A stretch of DNA of 64,000 bases from Microglena sp. YARC. Its lineage: Eukaryota; Chlorophyta; Chlorophyceae; Chlamydomonadales; Chlamydomonadaceae. The stretch spans positions 18,292,624-18,356,623 of the forward strand of contig CM039467.1 in the NCBI GenBank assembly GCA_022414725.1, given 5' to 3'. Under the pieces are notes generated by a model that did no database searches, was not told where the DNA came from, and was given only the letters and a program-made list of their open reading frames with translations. The translations under genes were made by a program, and so were the position numbers. How positions within the stretch are numbered: position 1 is the first letter of the stretch; the number at the start of each line of letters is the position of its first letter. Shown piece after piece: positions 37,535 through 49,742 of this stretch.

Positions 37535-40500
37535 GGTGCCTTGCATGGAACATCAGAGGACAACTCAGTGTTCTAAGCAGCTGCGGTGCAGCAATGAAAG
37601 TGGTGAGAAAACACAACATGTTATTGTTTTCACACACAGGGGTGCGTGGCCAGCTAGACACCCCCCACATTCCAGGTTTCAAATGCCTTTCTTGTGCCCC
37701 TCGCCCCAAGTTGAGCAAGGATGGGGGGTCGCTATCTATGTCCGCACTTGCCTAAATGCTACTTTAGTCCATGAGGCACCTGAATTAGGCATGGCATGGA
37801 TTCGCATACATGGAACACACATTGGTGTGTGCTATATCCCACATGCTTAACAGCTCATACTACAAACATGGTGACGACTGCATTAGTATAGAGGACCACT
37901 TCCTCACTCTAGGTAAAATCATTGGGAACTTCCAGGAAAAGGCAACGTTATGGTGATGGGTGACTTCAACGCTCGGGTTGGTCTTGGTGTGGACAATGAT
38001 GATACCGAGTTAGGAGATGAACCAGTATCCCAAACCAATAGTACAGCCCCCAACCAAACCATTCAACCGAGGTGTAGCATGGACACAGCTCCCCCCAATC
38101 GATTGGGGGGGGCCCTACTCCAGCTAGTGTAGTAACTGGTCTTATCATCCTTAACGGTTAGAACAGAAGGTGATATGCAAGGTGCACATACCTTCTTTGC
38201 AGATGGCATGGACAAGAAATCTGTCATTGATTATGCGCTAGCCGCCCCTAGTCTTCTCAACACCCCAGGTGTCAAGTTTAGTGTGGCTCCCAAGCATGAC
38301 TGCCCTCTCAGGCCCGGGGGTGGAAGTTTGACCACATGCCTATCACACTCCACATACCAGATGCTGCCTTAGGCCTTCTCAAGGTACTATTAGTACACCC
38401 TGCTGGTGGTAAACCTTCGCCCAAACTGAAATGGAAAGGACAACTATGTCCAGATGTATGCACACACAATAAGCGTGATCCAGACGTTAACCGATTACTT
38501 GACAATGCACTCCATAGCTCATCTATGGAAAGATTCGGAGAAGGGGATTGCTAGTGCTATTGAACTAGCCATAAGCAAATGCACACCATGTCACAAACCT
38601 GTAGCTAAGCGTAAGACGGGCCCGTGAACGCATGGTATGATGATGAATGCAATCGTGCTAGACAGGCAGCAAAGCCAAGCAGAACATCAACATGGCTCTA
38701 GCTCTTACTTGGCTGTTCTATGCACAAGGAGTACAAGAGGATTCTCAGAAGAAGAAGAGGAAGTGCGCTAGAAAACACGCATGGAGAACCTTCATACGAA
38801 TCTTCGGCATAATCCGAACAGTTTTTGGAAAGACGTGCGTGAGCCTAACAAGGCCACTACGGCAGACATCACAATTCATGATTGGACTGATTATTTTGCA
38901 GACCTCTTTGATGTGCAAGTAGGTATTGATCCAAGTCTGGATGCTAGGGACTTTGTCCCTCAAGCTGATGGACCTCAGATAGAGGCCGCACAAATGGTTA
39001 TGTCAAGACTTTACCACCAAGGAGGTGTTTTCTGTTCTCCAATCCCTACGGAAAAAACTCCCTCCCCCGGGTAGATGGTATCCCTGAGAATGGTACAGAT
39101 TTGCTTCCCATGAAGCCAACTCCCGATTTGTACAAGCTATGACTAACCTGTTTAATCTCATCTGAAGACTTCCTTACCCTAGCCAATGGGCTGCAGCTGC
39201 CTTGGTACCCGTACCCAAATCCAAAGGCAGTGTGTATGACAAGGACAACTATCGAGGTCTTGCGGTGAGCAACTCCATTAGGAAAGATCTTCTCCCTTTG
39301 CATGCTACGTAGACTAGATGATTGGTCAGAAGAATTCAACCTCAGAGCCGCTGGCCAATATGGATTTTAGAAGTGGTAGGGTACTGCAGATGCATCATTC
39401 ATTCTTAACCATATTGTAGATAAATATAGAGAAAGAAAAAAACACTCTTTGTGGCTTTTGTTGATTTCAAGAAGGCTTATGATTGGGTCAACAGAGACTT
39501 GCTATGGGATTGCTTAGCAAGGCTAGGAGTCAAGGACCCCTATCTCAGTATTCTGAAGTCATGTATATTCATGTTGTTTTCAAGTTCGCCTACATGGGGA
39601 CATTGGATCCTCCTTTCCATCCCTTGTAGGAGTTAAACAAGGAGACCCCCTATCCCACTCCTATTCGGTCTGTTCATTGATAGAATTGAATCGTTCCTCC
39701 GATCCAAGCTCCCAAATGTAGGGGCTGAGCTTAGGGGAAAGATTCTGCAACTGTTACTTTATGCTGATGACCTAGCTATAATGGCAGAATCCCCGGCAGA
39801 TATGCAAGCGATGCTTGACTGTCTGAGAGATTTCTGTGAGGCTACTAAGATGGCTGTGAATATAAAGAAAACTGAGATTGTCGTTTTCAACAAGCAATTC
39901 TGTGATGAGGCCGCCATGGATCCTGATTACAAATTTGTCTATGATGGAGCACAACTTTCTACAAAGTTATCTTTTATCTACTTTGGGGATCCCTCTTTGT
40001 GGATGGTGACTCAAGCAATCGTGCAAAAGCTGCTTTTTCTAGGATGCTCACTAAGGCCCAAAAGGCACACCACATGCTCCGTAGGCGATGCCATACTATG
40101 GAGACTATACAATATTGATATTCTCACCCACCCTGTTTGAATTCTCTGTACAACCTATCCTGAATTTGGCTGTGAGGTGTGGGCTCCTTCTATTCTGAAC
40201 AACACACTATCTCAAAATGACCCATGCTTGTGAGAAATGGCATAGAGGTATACTTAAACAAATGTTGGGTGTTTGCCAATCTACTAACATCTAATATTAT
40301 CATGGAAGAGCTGGGTAGAACCCCGTTGTGTTTTGCTTGGCTTAAACAAGCTTTGCGCTTCTGGAACAAGACCATACATAAAGAACCTGAGGATCTCATT
40401 AGAATGGCTCTTGAGGAATCTTTTGACTCCAACACTGGCTGGGTTCATGACTTGCGTTGTGCTCTCCACAAGCTAGGATCCAGTAAAAACATCAACATTT

Positions 40501-41105
40501 TGGAGGCTGTCGATGTCTAAGGTATTATGTCTGAAGTTTTTGAGTCATGGAGGTTTAAGTACCCAAGTGACACCAATGCAGTTAGAGACATCCCTGATGA
40601 GAGAAGGGTTGGCTTTAAACGCCTCCGATACCAAAAATGGTTCGCAGCCAACAGCAATGATGAGAATGGCTTGATTCCCTTTACATCCGCCTTACATAAG
40701 CAGGATCAGATTCGTTCTATAGCACAGTTTAGATGGGTTCCCATGGCTGAAACACAGAAAGAATGAGGGTGCTGTGGAGCGGGTGTAGAGCCACACATCC
40801 CCGCTCAATGAGAACACTGTCAAATGTGTGTGTTCCAGAAAAACGTCTAAGGATGAAATGCATATGTTGAGTGCCCTTTTTATAATGATATTCGCCTCCG
40901 CTACCAGAAGCATGTTACAGATATTTATAGCATGTCCATGAGGATACCAACTTAACCGTATGGAATGTGCGAATTCTGCGATTCCACATTCAGAACCTTT
41001 ATGAATGGAAATGGCACTAAGTCTTTGTGGAGCAACCTAGCCGACTATCTTTCTACTTGTAGAAGAGCAGACAGGAAAGCCCTGGACTGCTTAGTGGCAC
41101 CGTAA
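37535..41105 (+). pseudogene. LINE ORF2: APE endonuclease and reverse transcriptase, frameshifted
   Basis: The endonuclease part shows GVAIYVRTCLNATLV, GTHIGVCYIPHA, then VMGDFNARVGLG (catalytic GDFN) and SVIDYALAAPSLL; DHCPL follows in another frame. The reverse transcriptase shows AALVPVPKSKG and DNYRGL (39200-39260), FVDFKKAYDWVNR (39451 on) with the first catalytic aspartate, and YADDLAIMAES (39763 on) with the catalytic DD pair. VNIKKTEIVVFNKQF follows. The C-terminus has FKRLRYQKWFAANSNDENG and a zinc-knuckle. I count at least eight frame changes or stops, so no full-length product is possible as read. Confidence 0.8.
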
Positions 41106-41392
41106 TTTATCACTCCCTTTTTTCTTCTTCCTCTGTGACTTCTCATTTGTTAGCTTGCTTACCTCCGCCACTGTAAGTGGGTTGAGATCGGTCCGGCTCT
41201 AAGGGGTTATAATACCTACGCCACCAAAAACGTGGTTGGGAGTTTTGGTTTGTTTGTCCTCGACACACCCTGATGTAATGGGTTTTTGCTTTGTGGGTGC
41301 TTTTCTTTTTGTTTAAAGCACAGAGTCTCATACACCCTCGCGGTTGTCAACTTAGACTTTACATGTAATGTAATGTAAGTGTAATGTAATTG

Positions 41393-43000
41393 ACTAGGAA
41401 AGTCATCAAGGATTGAACAGTACCGTGATTATAGGGAATCAAACGTGTTGAGTTGAGGGGAAGAAGGGGAATCTACCTTTGACTATTTGGTATTAATAAG
41501 ATACAGAACTCAGGCAGGTATATACTATCTACTCCAACGGCTTTTGTTTCCGTTGAAGTTTGCAAGCTCTGTAATAAGACCTGTCTCAGAGGATGATATT
41601 CAAACACACTTGCAGCTGCGATGTCTACTTTCTGGGACATCGGTTACTTCTATCTGAACATGCAAGTAGGTAACCGACGTTGTTGGAGATACTTGGCAAA
41701 ATGCGAGCCAGTTAGCGAGTGACCCAGTTGGCTCACATCCAACTCAAAATTAATTCGCAAAGGGTCGTTTGCCAAGTCATTTGCCAAGTAATCCTGCGCC
41801 TGTGGTAGACTTGGTGATGTCAAATTTGTCTGTGAAACTCGCGCAACAGTGACTCAGACACTTCAGTGACTTCGAAGACCAAAAAAATGGGCAATAGCAA
41901 CAAATCCTCAAATGGCAAGGGACGCGATGTGTCCTCGATGCTCACGCCCTGCCGCAGCCTGCACCCTGGTCAGATGTTAAAACCGCGTGTTCAGGTGTTT
42001 AACACCTGTTTCTGACATCACTCTGGTTAAACGTGAGTGTTGAGCAGGTGTTCAACACCCTGAACACCTGTTAACAAACCCGAACAGGTGCAGGCTGCAG
42101 TAGGCATGGCGCCCTGCACAGCCATTGCCGGTATGTGATAAAAACGGCCTACTCGCGTTCATACTACTGTTCCTGACCTGGACACGTCTTCAAACTGTTT
42201 AACAATGGGCTAACCGGGTCTAACCCTCGTAATATGCGCACTGATCCCCTTGCTCCTGTGGGTATCGCAATTGGGGGGACTTGGAATTGGAAAGACGATG
42301 AGCAGCCCAGAGTTGGCTGAAAAAACATATAACCATTCAAATTCATACTACTCTCCAAATGACAAGGAGTAACATAGCAAGTATATCCAACAACGGCGGA
42401 TATGTTTGTCATATTCAGGATGTTTGCCTCAAAGGTAGGTCTCCCCAGACTAGCCCTATAACGCGAGGTTATAGCGATAAGTATTTCTTCCGCCCCATTA
42501 TGTGGGTTCCCCTGTAATTCTGAATGATGCAGGCAAATAAGCAATTCTGCTGTGTGTGTGTGGTGGGTGGGGGGTGGGGGGGTCCAACTCGCGCTAGACC
42601 CCGGCCACAAATATTTAAGCTGCTTATAATCTACTTCTTATATTTCCTGCTTCAGGCAGGTATCCCATGGGGGGATTTAGCAATGGAGGACAGTGAACAG
42701 CCCCAATTTGAATGGTTACTTTTTGCCCCAAGGAAAGCTGCTAGTAGCAACCCGAAGGCTACTTAGGAGCACCATGACACCAAGACATGCTGACTCAAAC
42801 TCTATTATTTTTCGTTTTTCCTCAGAATCCAAGCATGGAGCTTGTCTTGGCCCTGCAATGGCCTGCCAATGACAATGTAATGAAATGTAAAGGTAAGCGA
42901 AAGTAATAGGAAGGAAGGTAGTGTAATGCTACCCTGACAAACATAGTTGTTACCCAGGTAAGGCAGAGGAGCATAGGGAGGCTAAAGAGGTAAGAGAGGT
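41393..43000. other. Gene-poor stretch right of the LINE
   Basis: Apart from the MITE and an inverted copy of the 6440-6560 repeat (42225-42330), I see no gene. The minus strand is open for 148 codons at 42164-42610 and includes that repeat, so I do not call it coding. 42549-42588 is GT/GGGGT-rich. Confidence 0.5.
41954..42098. mobile_element. MITE-like element with perfect 12-bp terminal inverted repeats
   Basis: GCAGCCTGCACC (41954-41965) is the exact reverse complement of GGTGCAGGCTGC (42087-42098). The 145-bp interior is rich in GTTCAGGTGTTTAACACCTG and CAACACCCTGAACACCTGTTAAC, so it can fold back on itself. A related copy lies at 15550-15660. No coding capacity. Confidence 0.75.
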
Positions 43001-43383
43001 TGCAGTTGGTACTCCGGGGGAAAAGGGTGGAATACTCAGGTTCGTTGGGGTCTGGGGGTAGTATGGGTATGGGTACCAGGGTTGGGGGAAGGAGTGCCTG
43101 GAGTGTAGGGAGGCTTATAGGGGGGCGTATGGAGGACGACGGAGGAGGAATAGGAGGAGGGAAGGGTGCTTCGGCTAACAGTTCACACCCACAGCCCAAT
43201 TTCCCGGACTGTAATAACTTGGAAGCGGTCCAAGCAACTAAAAGGGCGGACTGTAGGATCCTCCAACTGATTGAAACCGCCCCTGGGTCTGGCCCAACAG
43301 TAGGAGATAATAGGCAGCACTGTAGTGTCAATGTCCTTGCTGTTGCTTTGTACCTTTTGCCAAGCAGCTTGAAAAAGAGATAG
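43000..43383 (+). CDS. Unrecognised 127-codon open frame
   Basis: The frame has a glycine/serine-rich first half (GGSMGMGTRVGGRS, GGGIGGGKGAS) and a second half with NSSHPQPNFPDCNNLEAVQATKRAD..ILQLIE, which looks less compositional. No promoter, splice site or family support. The minus strand is also open here (42822-43331). It may be part of a degraded element. Confidence 0.15.
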   Translation: MQLVLRGKRVEYSGSLGSGGSMGMGTRVGGRSAWSVGRLIGGRMEDDGGGIGGGKGASANSSHPQPNFPDCNNLEAVQATKRADCRILQLIETAPGSGPTVGDNRQHCSVNVLAVALYLLPSSLKKR

Positions 43384-44330
43384 GGTTCATTTTAGAGCAA
43401 ATGATCCGCTGAATGGACCTACTTTGCTATATTCAAGTGCCTCTCATGGTTTGAAGGTTTGATAGTCCCGTAGCCTAAATTTGCTACCCCTGACTGTACA
43501 AAAACATACAGCATCGGCATGGGGTTTGAACATACCCAAGAGTTTAGTACAGTTATATGCAGTTGTGTGGGATGAAAATAACATGCAGCCAGGAGGGAAA
43601 TAGTAGAACCAGCCTATGGAAGCCTCAAAGACCAAACAGCTGAACTGACCCTTGGCCCCCAGACATCCGTCAGGCACATAGCACTATGAAAAAAGGCTGC
43701 CCTGTTACTATTGCACGGTAGGTGGCAAAAGACGTGAAAAAGGCTGCCTGTTACTATTGTACCCAGTACTGGACAAACAGGCTTCTGGCAAAATGGTGAA
43801 ATAAGAGGTGGCTCAAAAAAGAATGAAAAAGAGCCCTGTGGCCAAAAGGTACAATTGCACTTACTGAAAGCTACGGTGGCAAAAAAAAAGTAAAAAAAAG
43901 GTTGCCCTGCACTATACACAGCAGGTGGCAATTCTAAAAAGTAAGAAACAAGCCTATCTTGTAAAAAACATGCCACCCTTCAAATAATTAAGTTGGTCCG
44001 CCACTTTAAAATAAGTGTGGCCCACAATTCTTTTAGAAAACCTTATTATTCTGCCTTGTGAAATATTTGCGGTGCTGGTCCTGTTCGCGTCTGGATTGTT
44101 GGGAAGGGGAATAGGGGGGCTGACCGTCAGGCCAATTCACGACATTAAAGAGAGGACCTGAATAGCTAAACCGCAACTTAATTTATATAGCAAAACCTAA
44201 CCGGCGCCTCTGGCCTACGTTTACAGTTCTGCCAAAAAGCGGCTGTGAGCGAAATAGCGTCGACCAATAGCATATGGAGCCAGATTGTTCACCGCCCCCC
44301 TGTGTGCAGGCAGAAAGACCTGCCGGGACG

Positions 44331-44674
44331 TATAAATAGTCTGGTATAAATAATACGTACACAATTGTTACAAGATATAGAGAATGTTCAAGATTTTCAA
44401 TTTGTTTTTCACACGAAACCTGAAAATGTTGGAATGTTTGAATGTTTTTGTTTTCCGACTTACTGACTCTACAGATTTTTAATTGGGTGTAATCCCTTCC
44501 TTCAAAAAATCACGAGATTTGTGCTTCATTCGCGTACCAGATCGTACCTGTTGCATTCAGACTAGACCAGCGTTGAGGATGAAACCCAAGAGGATGTTGA
44601 GATGGCCTAGCAGCATCCAGTTGCAGCGGCTGAGCGCGAAAACCGAAACGCCCATACCACCGCCGTTGAGGTGA
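44331..44674 (+). CDS. Possible promoter and first exon of an unrecognised gene
   Basis: Two TATA-like boxes, TATAAATAGT (44331-44340) and TATAAATAAT (44345-44354), lie 130-220 bp ahead of candidate ATGs at 44483 (in frame) and 44579. The frame encodes a basic MKPKRMLRWPSSIQLQRL segment and ends GTTGAG|GTGACT, a plausible 5' splice site at 44671-44672. The continuing exon could not be found. The minus strand is also open. Weak evidence. Confidence 0.25.
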
Positions 44675-45799
44675 CTCGCTGTTTCTTAGCATTGAATTAA
44701 GCTTGATATGATAACAGAGCATGGGGGCGGTTTGAGAGAGGCAGGGTTGGGTTGGGCTGACGAGGTTTGGCGATGAACACTTGGTTGTCTGGTCAGACCA
44801 TGACCGCAGCGTAGCAAAGGCTAGAGGCCAAGACCTAGATGTAGGTTTCGCAAGTTGTCGATAGAAGATGGTCGAGGAGGGTTAGGCAAGAAGCCGGTTG
44901 CACGTGTCTGTAGCGCACTCTACCTCCACTCCCAAAATAGGGCTCCTCTATCAAGGCTAGCGCCCAATGGGTTTGCCGGTGGTTGAGCCCACATAGCCAG
45001 GTTGGCGCCTTTGGAATCGATGTAAAATCTGTGCAGTCCTGTCCCTGACTCCGGGGTAGCAGATCTGAAGGCACCAGCTGCCGTCAGCGTAGTCGGAGAG
45101 GCAAAGGGCCTTGTGTATTTGTTGTAAACAACAGGACCAGGGAAAGGGGAGGGGGCGGCTAGGAAGAGCGGCGGGGAAGACGCGGCCTGATGGTAGTCTG
45201 GGACGATGTCAAACCTCCTGGGGGAGGGCGTAACGCCTCGTACCTGTACATGCCGCACATCACCCCCTGTGGCCATCTGGCAACATCTTGATCCACGCGT
45301 TCACCTTGCATTCCCCCAAAAGTGCACCAAAGGAGTTCCGCACTATCCAGTAACCAGTGGGGTCTTGCTGTGGGTGCCGTTGAATTTGTAACCCACCAGG
45401 GTCATGGCATGGTTGAAGGCGCTGTCAGAGCAAGTGTCAGAACGAGTAGGTGCTCGTCGTAGAGTTGGAAAGGGAAACCGGAGGCATCGAAGGAGACGAC
45501 AATCGGACCAGCCTGCACGCACTGATCAGCAAAGAGGCGGAGGACGAACTGTACGCAACGGCTGAGTCGGCTCAGAAGCCCTCACCACATTTGGGTAGCG
45601 GGCGTAGGACCAGTGAGGAGCAGTGTCCGCGGAGCAGAGTGCCAGTGACTTCCTGGTATGGTACGCCTCCTCAAACAGCATGGCATATTTAAATGCCAAA
45701 GCTGCCCACATCCTGGGGCCAGCCGTAGTCATCATCCTTTGCTTCCTGAAGTCTCGGGAAGTGATGCACAGTTGATACTGGACAGGATGCGACCACATT

Positions 45800-46360
45800 T
45801 GGTAGATGTTAGCAAAGCAAGCTGCAGCTTGAGGAGTTCAGAATGTTAGCAAAAAGCATGTGCAGGCTAGACATAACAAAAGCAGGGTTATGTAATAGGC
45901 TTGGCGAGTTCAGATGTTAGCAAAGCATGTTGCAGCCAGACATTAGCAAAGCAGCTCCTCCAGGTTGACGAGTTCAGATGTTAGCAGAAGCAGCTATGCG
46001 AGCTAGACATTAGCCAAAGCAGCTGGCAAGCTTGACGACGATTCAGATGTTAGCAAAAGCAGGGTGTAGCTTGGCGAGTCTCAATGTTAGTAAAGCAGGA
46101 TTGCATGCTAGACATGAACAAAGCAGCTGCAGGCTTGTACGAGAACAAGATGTTAGCAAAGCAGCCACACGGTTGTCAGCTAGACATTAGCAAAGCACGC
46201 CTCCAGCTAGATGGCCGGGCAACCTAAGATGTTAGCAAAACGGGCTGCAGCTAGAAATTAGCAAAGCAACTTGCAGCTTAGAACACTAGAAACAGCACGT
46301 TGCAGGTTAGATGTAGCAAAGCAGCTTGCAAATGATGAGTTCTTTAAGAATGTTAGAAAA
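45800..46360 (+). repeat. Degenerate GATGTTAGCAAAGCAGCTGCAGCT repeat, about 15-18 units
   Basis: Units of 30-40 bp alternate GACATTAGCAAAGCAGCT and GAGTTCAGATGTTAGCAAAGCAGG with many indels. It separates two protease fragments and so is probably intronic. Confidence 0.85.
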
Positions 46361-46504
46361 GAAACTTGCAGGCTTCAGCCATTCTGCCAATATTTGTGGC
46401 CACAAGGGGTGTCCAAAACGGGGCAGCCAACAACTTATGCTGCAAGTCTCTAGACGCGAATGTTTTCCTTCCACCGAGTCACGAACGCAACCTCAACAGT
46501 TTAC

Positions 46505-46970
46505 GAGTTAACCCAACCCCAACCCAACAGTCAACTGAACCTAACTATCAAACGAAATCAACCCACTGTCACAAACCCAACCAACAGTCAACCCTACCCA
46601 ACTGTCTACGGGCGCACCTGCTGTCGAGAAAAGGATGTTTTGATAATCCCATATTTGGGAATCTCCTACAGCATAGCTGCCTCCACCAACAATCTTTGCT
46701 GCAGATGACCATTGCACATCGTGCAAACAGGCTCTGGTTGTCAGGATTTTCCATGGCCCAACCCAACCAACAGGTCAATGCGAACCCCACCGAACAGTCA
46801 ACCCAACAGTCACCAAACCCAACCCAACCCAAAGTCAAGCAAACTCAACCCAACAGTCAAAAAACCCAACCCAACCAAAACAGTCAACTAAACCCAACCC
46901 AACAGGTCACAAAACCCAACCATCCCAACAGTCCAAGCAAACCCAACCAACAGTCCACGGGCCCACCTGC
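46505..46970 (+). repeat. ACCCAACCCAACAGTCA tandem repeat with a duplicated CCACCTGCTGTCGAGA block
   Basis: The ACCCAACC words recur throughout. (G/C)GGGC.CACCTGCTGTCGAGA followed by TTGATAAT(C/T)CCAT(A/C)TTTGGG is present at 46608-46662 and again at 46960-47008. It is a tandem duplication of about 350 bp. Confidence 0.8.
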
Positions 46971-47689
46971 TGTCGAGACAAGCCCGTTTGATAATTCCAT
47001 CTTTTGGGTATCTGCTCAGCAGAGCGCGTCTCCATCACAATCATCGCCGCACTGACCCAACGCTCGCGCACAGGTCCTGATGTCAGCACTCGGATACGCA
47101 GTGTCTTGCCCAGTCTAGCTCGCGATCGGCACCTGAAGGATCTGACGTCCAATGTAAGAGACCCCGCCCACAGCGACCTTGCCCCTCGCGTCTCTGGATA
47201 TTCTGCAATCACAAACGCTCTCGTTGTCAAACACCCCGTTCCACAACTGCTCGCCCCTTTCATGACACCAGCGCATATGCTGTCCCCATGAGCATTGTAT
47301 CGCAGCTCCCAATAAAGTCAATTAACGTCTCCCTAGTAGCCGCGTTCTCTCAGGGGCGAGTTCGGGTGGCAGAGCCGGAGACTGCCGACCTCCCCCCCGC
47401 TTGGTTACGGGGGGCCTTTCGGGGGCCGGCGGGGCCACGGTTTTTCCCAAACATGCCAATGTCAGCTGGCTGTGGGGAGTGGACGCCAGGAACTTCACCT
47501 GTTATCCAGATCTGCGGTACGAGGTAACACTCAGCTGCGAGGCCGTAAGGACAACAGGCCAAAGACAGTAATGTGAGTAACTACATTTAAAAAACAAAAT
47601 CAATACAATAAATAATCAAAACATGAATAATGCATCTAAAATCAATACATACAAAAACAAAATAAAAACAATACACAATAATATAAATT

Positions 47690-47762
47690 TAGTACGCGCT
47701 TTAATACAACCGGCATGAGCTTGAGGGGGCCAGCCTGTTTGCTTGGCGATGGGCCAACCACG
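47690..47762 (-). mobile_element. SINE-like family A copy, short
   Basis: GCATGAGCTTGAGGGGGCCAGC, CTGTTTGCTTGGCGATGGG and CCAACCACGA; it lacks the CTTATTACGAG segment. Confidence 0.5.
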
Positions 47763-47969
47763 AGGTGATGTGAGCAGACCTAGAAGCACACCTTTAGCCA
47801 TTTGTGTCCTACCCCTAGTTCTTGTAGCCATAAACTACACACCATTCTACATCTACAACCTGTCACCTGAGCTGAAACATGTGCGTCGACTCAGTCTTTA
47901 CAGCACTCCGCCGCCAACCCAATAGATTCGCACCACCCGCAGGCTCAGAAAAAGCATGACGAGCAGCTG

Positions 47970-48215
47970 ACCACAACACTTTTTTGGCGGAGCCCCCCAT
48001 CTGCGGGGACGGGAGGCCCCAGGGTAAACCCCCGAGTTGTCCATCTAGATCGGTCTCCGACAGGATCAACAAGAATTGAAGCCTGACACGGACAGGCCAA
48101 GCTTCTCATAACTAAAAATGGGATTGGCCAGCTCCGATTGCTTGCCACCTTTCTGTTCTGTTTGCCACCATAACCTCTGCAATTCTCCTCTCGCTTGCTG
48201 ACGCTACATAGGACT
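47970..48215. mobile_element. Dispersed repeat family F copy
   Basis: CTTTTTTGGCGGAGCCCCCCATC, GGGAGGCCCCAGGGTAAACCC, GTTGTCCATCTAGATCGGTC and TTGCCACC match 22739-22895 in order, in the same orientation. Confidence 0.6.
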
Positions 48216-48218
48216 TTT

Positions 48219-48453
48219 AGTGCGACGAGTCGCTATTCTGTTCCCTTGTATGGCGCCAGCTATGGTGCCAGCCAAACTAGACAGAACATGTCCCCAGGGC
48301 TCGCAGGCATCGGGACCGGAGCACGCATTGCACTGTGTCCCACCAAGACTCACTATGCAACGCCTCTCACGAAAACAAAACTGACCAAAACACTTACCAA
48401 GAAAGTGGAGGAGCTAGAGCAACTGCAAGCCAGGTACTTTGATGGCAGGAGGT
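48219..48453 (+). CDS. Possible exon of an unrecognised gene
   Basis: The frame encodes SPGLAGIGTGARIALCPTK, then a lysine/threonine-rich LTKTKLTKTLTKKVEELEQL and QARYFDGRR, and ends at GGAG|GTGAGG, a good 5' splice site (GT 48454). 48681-48850, after a ...CCCAATTAGCAG acceptor, is open with LTYEARIVRLIKQLLLDFS, but its phase does not match this donor. Both look more like coding than their surroundings. No family recognised. Confidence 0.25.
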
Positions 48454-48984
48454 GAGGGGACATTTTAGGATTCCAACTTCCGCGTGTGGCTGGGGGGGGC
48501 TTCTTCGTTGCGAAAAATATATGATTGTTGATCCAATCAGTTCAATTGGCAAATTATTGAAAGACAACCTGGTTTCTGCACCTCAGTTTCTTACCAAACG
48601 CTGAGACGGCGACCACGCGCATCATACCCACACCTCCTTCCAGCAGACGCCTACATCACCTTCTTCTGCAGAATGTCCCAATTAGCAGCTCACTTACGAG
48701 GCCCGCATCGTACGCTTGATCAAACAGCTTCTGCTGGACTTCAGTCGCTCCCTCACCTACCAGAAGCAAACTGGTGCAAGCAATATCAAGGCGCTGACCA
48801 ATCTGCATAACCGGGGAGCCTGCTCGTGGAGGAGGTCGCGGGGTCTGAGTGTTGAGAAGGCCTGAGGCGGCTGGTGGGGCCGGAGGCGGGAAAGAACACT
48901 CTAAGGGGTAAGCTATCCCAACTGTCCTCCTGTGCTTCCTGAGACCCAGCTTGACCTGCCACATAGGGGTACGGAGAGCTATCA

Positions 48985-49200
48985 CACTTGATTTAGGTGG
49001 TTTGGCGTTTAGTGTTTGTTAGTGTTTCGGGTTTTCAATTAGTTTGCGGTTTAGGTGTTTTGGGTTAAGGTTTGTTTAGTTGTTTCGAGTCTAGGTTTTA
49101 TGGTTTAGTGGTTTGGGTTTATGTGCGTAGGTTTTAGTGGTTAAAGTTAGTGTCGAGGTCTGGTTGGTTTAGTTTGGGTAGTCTAGTTGTCGGTGAAGGT
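48985..49200 (+). repeat. GT-rich GGTTTAGTGTTT repeat
   Basis: Irregular GGTTTAGTGTTTGGG(T)-type words resemble a scrambled plant telomere repeat. A similar stretch is at 49930-50010. Confidence 0.6.
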
Positions 49201-49317
49201 GGTTTAGAAAAAAAAGTGGCGACCAGCGATAGTAAGGAGGGGGTAAGTTTAGGCTTGAGGTGGCCAATCATCATGGGACGTGATTGCTCAGGAAGACTGA
49301 TACACAGGACAGTCAGG

Positions 49318-49742
49318 ACAGACAGACAGGACATCGCAGACTTACATAATTATAGGGACAGATAGGACAGATAGGACAGACAGACAGACAGACAGCAGAC
49401 AGACAGACAGACAACAGATAAACAGACAAGCAACGACAGGACAGACAGATGACACAGACAGACGAGAGGGACACAGACAGACAGAATGGGACACAGACAG
49501 ACAGACAGGCAAGACAGTGACACAAAAAAAACAACAGACACAACACCACAGACACATCAGACAGACAGCAACGGACACTGACAGACAGAAAGACAGACAA
49601 ACAGAGAGACAAGGCAGGGCTCCGGCAAAACGGTACGTACAGAACATTTACAGATAGGACAGACAGAACAGACAGACACAGCACGGCACACTGACAGATA
49701 GAATAGACAGACAGACACAATAGACAGACTGACACACACACT
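49318..49742 (+). repeat. (ACAG)n degenerate satellite, 425 bp
   Basis: GACAGACAGACAG with GATAGGACAG and CACAGACAG interruptions. Cysteine/leucine/serine-rich frames on the minus strand are a by-product. Confidence 0.95.

Larger units (their letters stand above)
36650..41392 (+). mobile_element. Non-LTR retrotransposon (LINE), about 4.7 kb, decayed
   Basis: The order is an ORF1-like coiled-coil protein, an APE-type endonuclease, a reverse transcriptase, a zinc-knuckle, a 3' UTR and a short (TGTAA)n-type tail at 41360-41392. APE endonuclease plus C-terminal CCHC and a simple-repeat tail fit the L1/I/Jockey group; the clade cannot be fixed by eye. The 5' boundary is only approximate. No target-site duplication could be picked out. 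Confidence 0.85.
45200..47130 (-). pseudogene. Papain-family (C1A) cysteine protease, coding sequence broken by indels
   Basis: Read on the minus strand, 47085-47011 gives ELDW, HQDLC and SAAMIVMETRSAEQ, the region of the active-site cysteine (QGxCGSCWAFSA in the family), with bases missing around CxxCW. 45798-45560 gives VQYQLCITS and AFKYAM, matching the stretch between catalytic Cys and His. 45530-45230 gives GPIVVSFDASGF, NHAMTLVGYKFNG (catalytic His) and RNSFG (catalytic Asn, KNSWG in papain), ending near CGMYRYEAL. These endopeptidases act in lysosome- or vacuole-like compartments or are secreted. A signal peptide and propeptide were not placed. At least three frame changes suggest a pseudogene or uncorrected sequence; the family call is firm, the intactness is not. 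Confidence 0.6.

Noticed and set aside
46505..46970. Proline/asparagine/glutamine-rich protein frame of over 200 codons
   Set aside because: It is a translation of the ACCCAACC satellite; the protease on the opposite strand has real family motifs.
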